Origin: Poecilobothrus nobilitatus
Taxonomy: Eukaryota > Arthropoda > Insecta > Diptera > Dolichopodidae
Direction: 5' to 3'
DNA length: 64,000 nt
Assembly (NCBI GenBank): GCA_947095535.1
Contig: OX352774.1
Span: forward strand, 42,796,496-42,860,495
Position numbers and translations under genes: made by a program. Of the stretch, positions 35,321 through 46,909 are shown piece after piece; the first letter of the stretch is position 1; the number at the start of each line of letters is the position of its first letter. The notes beneath the pieces are model-generated. The model saw only the letters and a list, made by a program, of their open reading frames with translations. It was not told the origin of the DNA and made no database searches.

Positions 35321-37017
35321 TGATAAAGAATAAAAAAAGAAAAGGAGGAAAAAATGTTAACTTAAATTGTAGGAATTGGATTAAATGGGAATTTGAGCAA
35401 ATGCAAGTTGACTCATACCTCCAACTTCAATATTTTATCCATTATACTTTTAAAAATGTTGAACATTTTTTGTATGAACTTGCTATCACATTCTTGTACA
35501 GCCAACTTAAGCGTAAAGAATTTTAGATATATGTATATATTTTTACTTTATTTTATTTTAAGTAACGAGCATATCATTTTTCAAGTAAATGTTAATAAGT
35601 ATTAAAAGTATACATTCATGTAGTGGTATTACAAAAAATAATTATCATCATTATCACTTATAATGTCTACCTAGAGATTCATTGATTTATTAACATATTA
35701 TAACTGTTCATTAACTCAGTTTTGTTGATCTATTCCGCTTCTTCTTTTTTTGAATTTTTATATTTTATTACTTGTAGCTGGTTAAATGTACTGTGTTAAA
35801 TGCGTGTATGTCTGTTAAACGTTTTAATATCAAGTTTTTTTTTTTTTGTCTTAAATATGTATTAATGTTTTAAATAATTTTCTTCAACTAGTTTTAATTC
35901 TGGTTTTACAATTTAAATTCATTTTAACTCTATATTTGATAACAAGTACTGCAAAAAAAAAAAAAAAAAACTTCTTTTTTTAACATTCCAAAAATTTTTA
36001 AAATCAACTTATTTAAATATCAACTCCTAATACAGAAATAAAATCTATACAGATTTAATAATTCATAATTAACACCTTTAATAAACAAAAGAAAAGTTGT
36101 GCAGTCAAAATAAATTTTAATAATTTTTATATTTATTTTTCTGGTCTAAAATAAAAATTTAGACCAGAATAAATGAATTTAAAGTATTTTACATAAAATA
36201 TCCATAATTTAAATTTTTTGGTTTTATTTTTATTTATTTAAGTTTATTTTTTTGTTTAGTTATTTTTTTTTTTTTTTTTAATCTTTGAATCTATCATCAA
36301 ATTCACCTTTTACATTAATTAAGCTTTAAATAATGAATTTGGACTGTCATAAATAATAGCGTTAACATAAATAAATTAAATAATTAAATTGGAATCTTTT
36401 TTTTTTTTTTTATTTTACTAAACAGTTCTTTAACAATATTTATTTTAAATTAAGTTTTTTTCTTTTATTTTATTAATTGGAATTGAAATGATAATTTTAT
36501 GATAATGAATTACCACCCAATATTAGAAAAAAAAAAGTTTTGAAATGAAACGTAAAAAAAAAAAAAAAAACTTATTTCGAAGAATCTGTCAAAAACGTAA
36601 ATCTGCAATAAAATATAATTAAATCCTTAAAATTAGATATTCGAATATGTTATAATATATATATATATAGTATTATTATTTTTTCGAATTTTATTTTTGG
36701 GATCTTTCAACTAAGTTTGATTTTAATATTTTCGAACCATTGATTTGGTTTTGGATTACGTAACTTATTTATTATAATTTTTATTCTTGGACAATTATTA
36801 AAAATGAAAAACTGTTCGGATTGATCAAAATCGTATGAAGTATGAATTGTATGAATGTGGATCGTGAAATGTGTCGTGTGGAATGTGTGAAACAGTGTGA
36901 TCGTATGAATTATAGTTTTCCTATATTTAGAACAAGAGTGAAGCTTAATTTAAAAAATATCTTGGATCGTACATTTTAGTCAGATTATGTATGCATTTTA
37001 AGCTAAATTTGTTAAGT
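35321..37017. other. A+T-rich non-coding stretch
   Basis: A runs near 35954-35970 and 36553-36570, T runs near 36264-36280 and 36400. Two overlapping short plus frames (35320-35526, 35393-35605) show nothing recognisable. Confidence 0.5.
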
Positions 37018-37130
37018 CATATTTTTATACATTTCACTTGCCAGAACATATTTTATATATTTCACTGATCAGAGTATATTTCGTATATAACACTTATAAA
37101 AGCATATTTTAGTTATTTTCGTTTAAAAGA
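37018..37130. repeat. Degenerate 28/29-bp tandem repeat
   Basis: Units beginning catatttt or tatatttc start at 37018, 37047, 37075 and 37103. Each has a tatatttcactt-like middle and ends in a purine-rich agaa, agag or aaag. Confidence 0.6.
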
Positions 37131-37139
37131 GCCTAATTA

Positions 37140-37585
37140 AAGAAAAGAAAAATGTTCGTTAAAAAGTCTACCTATTACTTGATAAATCAAATAACAAAAC
37201 AATTGCTGATCTTTTTAACGATTCAATAGCTATTTTGGGTAAAAGCTTTAAGAAAGATTTAATTTTGCGCTTTGTAACAGACACTGCACTATACATATGA
37301 CCAAATCTGTGTAGGGACAGTACAAACATTGTGTGCCAAAAATTATCCATATTATTTACGTTTGTTCATGGACTTAATAACCGAATATGCGAGTACGCGA
37401 GTGGATTTAGTGGAGTATTGAGATGTCAGAACCCAAATTTTGATCACCTCATTGCAAAATTAAAAATTTTTAAAGTCTTTATTTATAGTGAAAAATTTAC
37501 CAAGTCTTTAACTTTTGAAACGCTACAATATACTTTTATTAGACTATATACTTTTATAGCTAAACTACGGATCAAACTAAACTAA
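37140..37585 (+). pseudogene. Unrecognised gene-like relic
   Basis: Less A+T-rich than its surroundings. On the plus strand two frames carry peptide-like segments: ADLFNDSIAILGKSFKKDL with LRFVTDTALYI before a stop near 37300, then in another frame an 84-codon opening, 37331-37585, with FTFVHGLNNRICEYASGF and TLQYTFIRLYTFIAKLR. I recognise no domain. It could be a decayed exon or mobile-element fragment; chance cannot be excluded. Confidence 0.25.
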
Positions 37586-39552
37586 AATCGTAACAGTTAC
37601 ATCCAGTCGAAAGAATCTTTTTATGAATTAGTGTATTTTTATCCTACTTTATATAGTTTAACCTTTTATATTGTTTAAATTTTTTAATTTTATGATTAAG
37701 TTTAAAAAAATTTAATATTACATAATTACAATACATGATGACTCTATTGTCCTTTTAATTTTGCTTTTAATGTGAAGATTTTTAAATAATAATTCGTTTT
37801 TTATATATTTTATATGATATTTATAGAGCATACTTTAAAGGCTTAAAACTGATTTTTTAGAGAACATTTTTATCTATTCTAGTGATAACTACAAAACAAA
37901 ATGTATTTCAAGACTCATTCTACTACTTCCACCTAACTACACATTTTTTGAACATTTCATGAACTTTCATTGTTAGTACTTCATTAAAGCTTTTTAATAG
38001 ATAAAAAGTGCAATTAAAAACATCATTATAATTAACATTATATATGTATTATCATCATAATTTATGATTAAAAAATTATTATGTTATCTTTTTTAAATTA
38101 GATTTAAAAAATTTTGTTTTTCTATTTTACTTTTATACAAATAAAAATAAAAATTTTCTATTTACTTTAAACAGTTTTAAATATAAAACACATATTATAC
38201 TTAGTTAAAATTTAAATCCATTAAATAATCAGATCATATTTATATGTTTTAAATAAAAAGCATCACATATGGATTTTAATAAAGTAAGTGCAAATGAAAA
38301 TATTTTTTTACATTTTCTAAGTACTAACAAAACTATTCTGACGCTTAATTAATCTAATGACCGCAATAAAAATTTATATTATTTATTTTAAATCCACCAA
38401 AGAACAATTCTAACTATATACTAATTTCACATGAAATTCACAAATAAAAAGCAATATGTACAGATGTACTTGAAATCGTCATAAATACAAATATTATATT
38501 TTTAAAATTTATTCTGTGATATTTAAACATGAATTAAAATTCTTTTATATTTGTCATATTTTTTTTAAATTACTGTTGTTTTTTTTGTTTCTTAATTTTT
38601 TAAGGTTTAAGCTGAGGTCATTTGTTTAGCGTTTACCCTATTACCGAAAAAATGCGGAAATGATTGATAATACATAGTGTTATATACATATATATTATTA
38701 CACATATATTCCTATATTATTGGAAATGATTGCAATAAATTTGCAATTAATAAAACACCATTTAAGCTTATCTCATGAAAAATAGCTTCAATTGCAATCG
38801 ATACAATTATATTTATTTTTATTTTGTTAGAAATTTATATTGAAGCTCTATTATATTATGTAAATACCTTATAAGAAAATTATTTATTTCTTTTATTTCC
38901 AATAGAATATTTGGATATCTATGAGTTATAGGGTATAAATTAAAATTGTTTGTTAAGATTTTTCGTTTTGTCTATTATTGATCTGTAAAGTATTAATTAT
39001 CGTTTGCAATTAATTTCAGCCCATAACAATTATGTTATATAAATCTTAAAAATCAGGCAACAAAAAAAGTTTTCACTTTATACCCGAAGTATACATTGGA
39101 TAGTAACTTTCAAACTAGTTGACCAAAATTTGAATGTGTAAGTGAAAAAATGTTCATATATTAATTGTCATCTTACTATTTTCAAAATAAACAACATAGT
39201 AAATTATACTAGTAGCTAAGATAATAATGAAGATGGAACAATGAAGAACAGAAATTCAAGTAATGATAATGTAGCCATTTCTTTTAGCTTGCCTGTACAA
39301 AGAAAAACTTATTGATCATTTGCGAAATTTTATTAAAACACTATTTTTATTATAAAAAAAATTAGAGAAAATCATAATAGTGACGATTATAGTGTAGGTA
39401 AGATAGTAAAAAAGCCACCAGCTTAACTATTCTTTTACAAATACTATAATAGTGCTAAAAATACTATTATAAACTAGCATACTAGTTACTATCTAATTTA
39501 AACAGGGGATTAACTGCGATTTAAATCTTAACCTCGCATGATAAATCTGCAC
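37586..39552. other. A+T-rich non-coding stretch
   Basis: No gene, RNA or repeat recognised. Confidence 0.55.
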
Positions 39553-39767
39553 TGTAACCATTATTATTTTTTTTTTACTGCATTTATCTGCCACATAAAT
39601 GTGGACAGGAAATTACCCAGCCTTTCCTGTTCAAGCGTGGCTGTAAATATCGTAAGGGAGAATAACTCTTACGACGTGTATGGGATTCGAACCCACACTG
39701 CCACGGTGTTTACAGCGTATTTTATACGCTCTTATCCACTAGGCCATCGAGGCCCCTTGTAACCATT
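39553..39767 (-). mobile_element. tRNA-derived SINE, family S1, best copy, with perfect 10-bp duplication
   Basis: On the minus strand the element opens ggggcctcgatggcctagtg followed by gataagagcg (A-box region), has a clean B box in gtgggttcgaatcccat, a body with ccttacgatatttacagcc and a 3' A-rich tail (plus-strand T run about 39567-39576). Identical tgtaaccatt copies flank it at 39553-39562 and 39758-39767. Internal Pol III promoter boxes, tail and duplication define a tRNA-derived SINE of about 195 bp. The plus-strand 74-codon frame 39538-39762 is an artefact of the SINE. Confidence 0.92.
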
Positions 39768-40964
39768 GTGGTATTCACAATATTAGTAAGATCTTAAATT
39801 CTTTGAATATATTTAATACCTTCCACATTTAAATGTTTTGTTTCTTCAATTACGAAATTTACAAAAATAAAAAAAATTTTGTTTAGACTAATTTAAACCA
39901 ATCTCAAATAACATCCAAAGTTTTACCGTTATTATGAACAAATTAAACAAAAACTTTTATTTTTTTTTTTAAATTATACATAAAAACAGCAATTTCTGAT
40001 AAATGCTTTAATTTGTTATTATTTTTTTTTTTTACACAATAAAAATATTTATATTTCTTTTTTTTTTTATATATACCAATTTTTATCAGTTTATTTTTTA
40101 TCAGTCATAAAAAACGGAAATTTCCTGAACACCACAAAAAAGAAAACAAAAGAAGAAAAAACAAAATCTAATCTTTATTTTATCTATATAGAAATGATGG
40201 TTAAAATGACGTTGGTAATGCAGTTAAACAATAACTTATCCACATTTTTTATTACTTACCATCCATGTATAAATCTGACGATGAAATTTAAAATCAAATC
40301 AGTAACAAAAAAAAAAAAAAAACGAAAACAAAAATAAAAAATAGACTAAATCTATGAAAAAAGTCTATAAAAACTGCATATGAATCGTTTTAATAGTCGA
40401 ATTTATTCATGAATATTGCAATGAACATAAAAAAAAAAAAAAAAACAAAACAAAGCATAATCCGTGCATTGGAAAAATTTTGTTAACATACTTGTATTAT
40501 ATATCTACGCAATTTTTTTTTTTTTTTCCAATATTTAATTTTTAATGGATTGTTAATTTTTTAAAGGTAAACCATGATTTAGAATATCAGTTAAATTAAA
40601 ATACAATGCAAATAAAAATGAAATTTGCAATTCAATCACGTAAAAAAAAAAAATAAATAAATAAATATGTATTTATTCTTTTCATATTTGAAAGCAAAAT
40701 TTTAAATTAAATTTTTAACTTAATTTAATTTTATTTTATTTCATTATATGTATATATATATATATTTTTTTTTTTTTTTTAGATAAATTTAAATAATACG
40801 TTGTTTTGCATAAATTGTGGCGCTTAATTTATTTGCATTTGAAATACATAAAAATAAATTAAAAATAATTAGAGAGCATCAAACACTTTATTTACGATTG
40901 AAAATGAAAATATTTTTTATAATTAAAATATAGGACAATGTTTTTTAGTAGATTTTGTAAAAAT
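39768..40964. other. A+T-rich non-coding stretch
   Basis: A runs near 40308-40322 and 40431-40445 and a T tract near 40766-40780 after a short TA array. No feature. Confidence 0.55.
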
Positions 40965-41735
40965 AATTTTTGAAAAATTTACTTATTATAGTTTTGTTCT
41001 GTCCGTTTGTTTGTCTGTCCGACCGTTTGCTTAAACAACTTCTTCACCGTCTAATGTGATACAATGAAATTTTAACGGAAACATAAGTCTCATAAAAACA
41101 AAAATAATTTTACGGAATAGTAAGTAGATTCATCCAATACGGAGTTACAGACCGTCAAAGTTAGAAAAATCATCCGCATCAAAAGTCATCAAATTTCAAC
41201 TGTTTATATCACAACAGGACAGGAAATGTCGCATACATTTATGTATGCTTTATAAATGAAAATTATATAATTTTTGCGCATTTTGGTATTTTAATTTACA
41301 GTTATGTAAGATCATAATTTTAAAAAATTTTTAATCTTCCCTATCTTCAAAATACATTTAGTTAGAGGGTTGCAATTTTCACAAGAGGAAATGCAATTTT
41401 TCCCTGTTTAAAACCTATTAGAGGTCAAAAATAGAAAAATCGCTTTTTTAGGGACCTTTATACATTGGATATCTCCGGAACTTTGTCGTAAATGAGACAT
41501 AAAAATTACAGCTCAAATTTTATATTCTTACACTCTTTAACCGTTTTATTAATTATATATGGGTTCCTTGAACTTGATGAAAATATCTATTCTTTTTTTT
41601 TTTAGAATTATTGTCTTACATAAAAAATTCTAAGCACAATTCTTACAAAATTTTGCTTTTTATTGTCTTGGAAATGTACGTCATTAAAAACCTTTTATTT
41701 TAGATACTGCCTTGTTTTTTTTTTTTATTATAGAA
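40965..41735 (+). mobile_element. Diverged family C copy
   Basis: Family C blocks in order: gaaaaatttacttattatag, ttgtctgtccgaccgtttgc near 41010, ttcttcaccgtctaatg, catccaatacggagttacag near 41132, ttacagttatgtaag near 41297, cctattagaggtcaaaaat near 41428, and cttttattttagatactgcc near 41690. Only the left-arm orientation is present. Confidence 0.65.
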
Positions 41736-42085
41736 TCCGAAATTGGATTATGTTTATTTTAGTATTGTTAAATGTACCGTATTTTATTACAACCTATATA
41801 TTTTAACAGTAAAATTATTAAGAAAATATTACTTTTAATTTCGCAACCTATAAATAGAATTATACTTAGTTGTTTTTTGTTTTTTTTTAATTTTAGATAA
41901 TTTTTTTATATCTTATTTATATTGTTATATTATTTTATGAAATATTTTCCATACACCTTTTTCTGTTACAAATTAACGTTGAGCCGTTTTTTATGACAAC
42001 TAAATTTCACACCTAAAATCCTAAAGATTATGCAGTTATTTAAAATAAATTTTAAATTTAAAAAGCTTGAAAATTCTATAATAAA
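41736..42085. other. A+T-rich non-coding stretch
   Basis: No feature; it separates the family C copy from the 5'-truncated LINE. Confidence 0.5.
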
Positions 42086-43345
42086 TAACGAAACAAGGTG
42101 TGCTTTTAAAGACAATTGGTTGTATGCATAAAACTGAGCTTGAACTCAAACATCACTTTTCCAACCAAAAATGTGAGTTCTACCGTAAATTTTGTATGCA
42201 AAAGTGGGATTTGAGTTCAAGCTTATTTTTATGCATTCGAGTCAATAATGTCCATAAAAGTTTTCATCTTACAAAATACACAAATATTTTTACAGCAGAG
42301 CTGTATGCTTTAGATAAAGCCATTTAACCGTATTATTAATACTGATGAAGACTATTTTTTAATTTATACTGACTCACTGAGTTCGATGATAAAGTTTTAA
42401 CAAATGTATCCTAACCACCCAATTATTCTAAAAATAAGAGACTTCTCAAAGTCACATGAAAATTATAAGTAATGAAGAAATTGATACACTTGCAAAAAAT
42501 TCTACAAAAGAACATTTAGATTCAAGTTTTAAATTTTTTTATAAAGATATAAAACAAGCAAAAAAATTTTAAAATTTTAGAAAAATGTAATACAAAATGG
42601 GTAGAAATTCCAACCAAAAAAGTAAATTATAATGGATCAAAAATAATGTATAATATTGATCAGCGATAAATTATTTTAGTAGAAAAGAATCAGTAGTTCT
42701 TCCACGAATTAAAATGGGTCATATACAAGAATAACACATACATATATTTTTGAGAAAATAAACTAATCTCAATGCATTTGCGAACGAATTCAATTTAAAT
42801 ATTAAACGCATCTTTGAATCATACAACAAATTAAATAATTTTAGAAGAAAATTTGGTATATCAAATTTATCTATAAAAGCTTCAAGTGAAATTACAATTT
42901 TGCAGAAAATTATTAATTTTTTAAAAGAAATTGAACTTTTCAAGGATATTTAAAATAATCAAAATATTTGGATTATGGTTTTTATTTTTTAGATAGCAAA
43001 AAAAATTTATAAAACTGTAATAGGTAATGTATCTACACATACATTTTATTTAATAAAATTACTAAAATTAGTAAAGTACTGTATAACATATTAAACTATA
43101 GAATTTTGTATAGTTAATAAGATAATTACATTTTTGGCTTTAGTACTTTAAGAATAGAATATAAGTTTCTTTTTATTTTTATTTTCTCAATTGTAGTTGA
43201 ACTTTTCCAACTTTGAATTAATTTTTAATTTTATTACAAAACATAAAACTGTAACTATAATATAAGTATGAAAATATGGCCTGAGAAAACCTAAAATGTG
43301 TTTGAAGGCCTATATAATAAAACTTAAAAAAAAAATAAAAAAAAA
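42086..43345 (+). pseudogene. 3' end of an RNase-H-bearing non-LTR retrotransposon (I-like group), broken
   Basis: Plus-strand fragments in several frames follow the C-terminal order of I-like LINE ORF2 proteins. IFTAELYALDKAI near 42289-42324 is the RNase H block with its catalytic Glu. IYTDSLSSMIKF from about 42362 holds a catalytic Asp. NEEIDTLAKNSTKE from about 42472 is the fourth block. VVLPRIKMGHIQE from about 42693 is the RxRxGH-type motif after RNase H. The C-terminal tail, RIFESYNKLNNFRRKFGISN to IINFLKEIELFKDI, ends at the stop 42951-42953. A 3' UTR of about 390 bp ends in gcctatataataaaact and an A-rich tail to about 43345. The RT and endonuclease are absent (5' truncation). Stops and frameshifts make it inactive. 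An internal inverted repeat lies at 42124-42236. Confidence 0.85.
42124..42236. repeat. Imperfect 36-bp inverted repeat within the LINE relic
   Basis: The 36 bases at 42124-42159 (starting atgcataaaactgagcttga) and the reverse complement of 42201-42236 differ at only about five positions. The spacer is 41 bp. It lies upstream of the RNase H block and could form a hairpin. Confidence 0.85.
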
Positions 43346-45249
43346 GCTTGAAAAATACAAAATTACTTTAGCAGTTGTTTATTAAATAACTGGAAATTAT
43401 AACTAATATTGTTTTATACATTTTTTTTATCCATATATACATTTGTATCTAATGCTTGATTTACACCGAATGAGATGTTCTTAATTTTATTGTCAGTTTT
43501 TGTTAATTTAGTAAACCATAGTTGTGGCGGTATATGTCAATTTTTTTCAAACTGTATCTTAATTCAACTCTTTGGAACTCTTTATAAAACTTTGTGAAAC
43601 GTTATAGAATATTTTTTGCAAATTTTAAAGAAAATCAGAGGTAAAAATATCTTAGAATTTTACTCTGTTATTTGTAATAAAATAATAATATTGCAAAGTT
43701 GCATATTTTAAAAAATTAATTATAATAATGTTGTGTCCCATTTGATAAACTGAATAAACTATTAGTGATATGGTTATTTTAGTGAAATGAAATTTCTAAA
43801 CTCAAACTGTTCTTGACAATATATCACTCACTTTACAGCAGACATTAAATTTTCATTTCTCTTTACTATTCGGTTTTACATATTTAACACTCATAGTCCT
43901 TTTTAGCATAATATTGTGCCCCATTTCTCTCTATTAAAGATTTCCAATAAAAAATTATCAAATCTAATTTACATTATCGATTCGTTGGCAATTTTAAAAC
44001 TAAATATGAAAAACATTTTTTAGGAAAAATCAATAAAGTAAAACTGAAAAATGAAAAGAAAAAAAAAATACACCCGTAAAACACTTTTTAAATTACAAAC
44101 ATATGAAAAAATTGACTAAAATCTTGAAGAATTTGTTTTAAATTCAGGAAAAAATTTCACAATATTAAATATTAATATTAAATTTGCAACCAGACAGAAA
44201 TCTAACATAAAATATCTAAGATTAAAACGGAAGTCCTAGAAAATAGAAAAATGTCAGATGAAAAAAAAAATCCTACAAAATGATTTAAAATATGAGATAT
44301 TATTTTTATTTTTTTTTGTTATTTAAAAAACCATTCAGGAATATGAGATTTTTATTTTTTTTTTATTTAAAAAACCATTCAGGAAATAAAAAAAAAAAAA
44401 CAATAAAAAATGTCTAAATTTAGAATAAATGTCATCTTTTTACAAAATTAAATAGCGTTCTGTTTCACGTATCTACTGTAGTGATTTTACGTGCTATTTT
44501 TTATTATTGTTGTTTTTTTTTTTTGCAGACTATGTTTTGTCTACGTGTCCGCCAACATAAGCGCTTTTTTTTTTATTCTTTCTCTTTCCTTCCATTTCTT
44601 TTTTTCTATTATACTCTTATAATTTATAAATGTACACTTTCAAAAATACCTGTTATGATGACTATTTTTATAATGGCGGTTTTATTATACTTTTTCTTTA
44701 AAAAAAAATTATTATATAAGGTTTTTTTTTTATATATTTTAGTTAGTTCACTCTAAGAATATATAATTTAATTTTGGTAAAAATATTATTATGTAAACCG
44801 TAAATATTCATTGTTTTCTATATAGAGACTGTCTATAAAATGCTAATATGTATTCCCATAAAAAAAAAAAAATAGAACAATTTTAGTACAGGTGTTCCTC
44901 CTGCAATGCGACACTACTATAAAATGGTTCAATTATATGATTGGTAAAATTTCTCCAATGTATGTACATTATTGTAAGTATATATTAAGTTATATAGTTT
45001 ATCATAGATCATTGAACTTCATACCATCTTATCCAAAACAGAAAGCTGTTTTTGATAAAAGAACAAAAGAAATTGAAATTTTCATAAATAATATATAACC
45101 TATTTCAAAAACTTTTTTAACCTATTTCAAAAATATATTTTATGTCACGTTTAAACCACAACCATTAAAAATTAGTAAAAAGACCTAACCGGTAACTAAC
45201 GTTTTGTTTTTATAGAGTTATAAAATGAAGTTATGTAATATTTTGTTAT
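43346..45249. other. A+T-rich non-coding stretch with a ~45-bp tandem duplication
   Basis: At about 44290-44340 and 44341-44384 the block atatgagat ... aaaaaaccattcagga is repeated in tandem with length differences in the T tract. Elsewhere nothing is recognised. The 91-codon frame 44481-44756 is phenylalanine-rich T-tract translation. Confidence 0.55.
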
Positions 45250-45870
45250 TCAAAGTCAAATTTAAAATAATAATATCTGCTACAGTGGAACTATCTTTGA
45301 TTATATCATGCATCAGGAAGGTGTTATATACTGCTGCACGTTGTTATCTACTGATGACTCTTACTCTGTAGTAAATAATAATATAATATTACTAACTAAT
45401 GCCAATACCAATAATAATTGCATTCCAGATTGTAAATGTTGATGGCTATAGTCACTGTTAGCAAAATAGTAATAATAATATACACATTCATTATTCACTT
45501 ACAGTCCCAATCCCAATTTCCTCATCCTTGTCGTATCATTTTTTATCCCTACTCCCTAACCAATATTCTACGGTAGCAGGAGTTTCATCCCATTATATTG
45601 GCTGAAGAGGGAGGTGAGTTTAGTCAGTAAGAATCTGACACTACAAAGGGAGAATTCTTGGTGTCTTTGGAAAATTTCATTCTCCCTTAGAACAAAAAAA
45701 ATACGTTTACTTTTAAAACTTTCATGTATAGAATTAGTAATCCTTGTATATGTTACCACTGCTTATATTTTATGTTCTACAATTAAAAATTGTATTTCAG
45801 AATTAAATAAAATTAAAGGATTGGGTTTCCAGAATTATTGGATAAAATTCGATAACAAAAATAAATTCTG
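45250..45870. other. Lower-A+T island, unassigned
   Basis: Between about 45270 and 45620 the DNA is clearly less A+T-rich (tgctgcacgttgttatctac, agtcccaatcccaatttcc, ttggctgaagagggaggtg). Overlapping frames on both strands (45568-45759 minus, 45614-45871 plus) have no recognisable domain. It could be the non-coding 3' region of a mobile element or part of a transcript. Confidence 0.35.
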
Positions 45871-46564
45871 ACTATATGAATCAAATTTTCTAATAAAAAA
45901 ATTAAAATTTTATAATTTACTTAGTTTTAAATCTTAAAGTTCTGCTTATAAATAAAATATCAAAATAAATCCTTTATTTTTTTTTTTTTTTTTCAAATTA
46001 ACTGTAAATTTATTCTATAGCATATATTTTTTCATTTTATATTCAAAGTCCAATTATAACGAATTCCTTTTACAAATATTTTAGAAACTTTTACAAATTC
46101 TTTACTTATATTTTAAATCACATATACAAATATCAATGTATTAAAAAAAAAACATTTTTTTTTATTTCAAGAATTAATGTTTTTTTTTTTTATTTTGGAT
46201 TTAGAAGGATAATGATCCTTTAAAAATTGTATATCCTGTAAGTTCAATAACTAAAGAGTAATAAACTTTATATATACAATATATTATGTACATATTATAA
46301 TATATCTAATCTTAAAACCAAATTTACAGAATAATTTGTGGTCAAAATACAAATATAGAACTAAATGTTCGCATAAATTTACTCAATCATCAAATTATAT
46401 CACATCACATATACATATGTACATATATGTATGTTTTGAAACATAAGCATAATATCCTTGAAAAATCAAGAAAATCTGTAGAAGAAAACAAAAAATGTTT
46501 TAACTTGGGAATAAAAAAAAAAGAAACAAAATTGCAAATTTAAGCTATTTTCAGAAAATAAATA
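45871..46564. other. A+T-rich non-coding stretch
   Basis: No feature. Confidence 0.5.
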
Positions 46565-46909
46565 ATGAATAAATTTAGATTCGTAAAGTTTTTTTTTGTA
46601 ATGACAGTTGCTGATGTTTTTAAATCAAGTTATTTTAATATTAAGGATAAAAAAGTATGCAATCATTTTATTTTTCCACAATCAATATTTAACGGTTTTG
46701 ATAAGATTTTTTTTCCCCAAACTTTGAAAAATTTATTAATATCAAGCTTAACATCAGAATCATCATCCTATAACTATCAACATCCTATTACTATTACAAT
46801 AACGAAAACACCCAAGGATTACAGCCTAAATGTATGCAATATCTTTTTATTTAAATTTTATATGTCGTATCGCACTTTTAACATACAATTTTGTATGTTA
46901 TTTACGTAA
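46565..46909 (+). CDS. Hypothetical open frame, 114 codons (doubtful)
   Basis: This is the longest open frame I see in the window, from ATG 46565 to a stop ending at 46909. The first part is Phe/Lys-rich (MNKFRFVKFFFVMTVADVFK). The middle is more protein-like, with SSLTSESSSYNYQHPITITI around residues 60-80, followed by TKTPKDYSLN. A possible splice donor, aatgtatgc, follows that block at about 46829. I recognise no domain, see no clear signal peptide, and no neighbouring exon is identifiable. In DNA this A+T-rich a frame this long may be chance. Confidence 0.2.
   Translation: MNKFRFVKFFFVMTVADVFKSSYFNIKDKKVCNHFIFPQSIFNGFDKIFFPQTLKNLLISSLTSESSSYNYQHPITITITKTPKDYSLNVCNIFLFKFYMSYRTFNIQFCMLFT

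Noticed and set aside
39538..39762. 74-codon plus frame
   Set aside because: Reads the SINE S1 on its antisense strand; the same pseudo-protein appears at 17891-18088 over the other SINE copy.
44481..44756. 91-codon plus frame
   Set aside because: Phenylalanine/tyrosine/leucine-rich product of T tracts; no motif and expected by chance at this composition.
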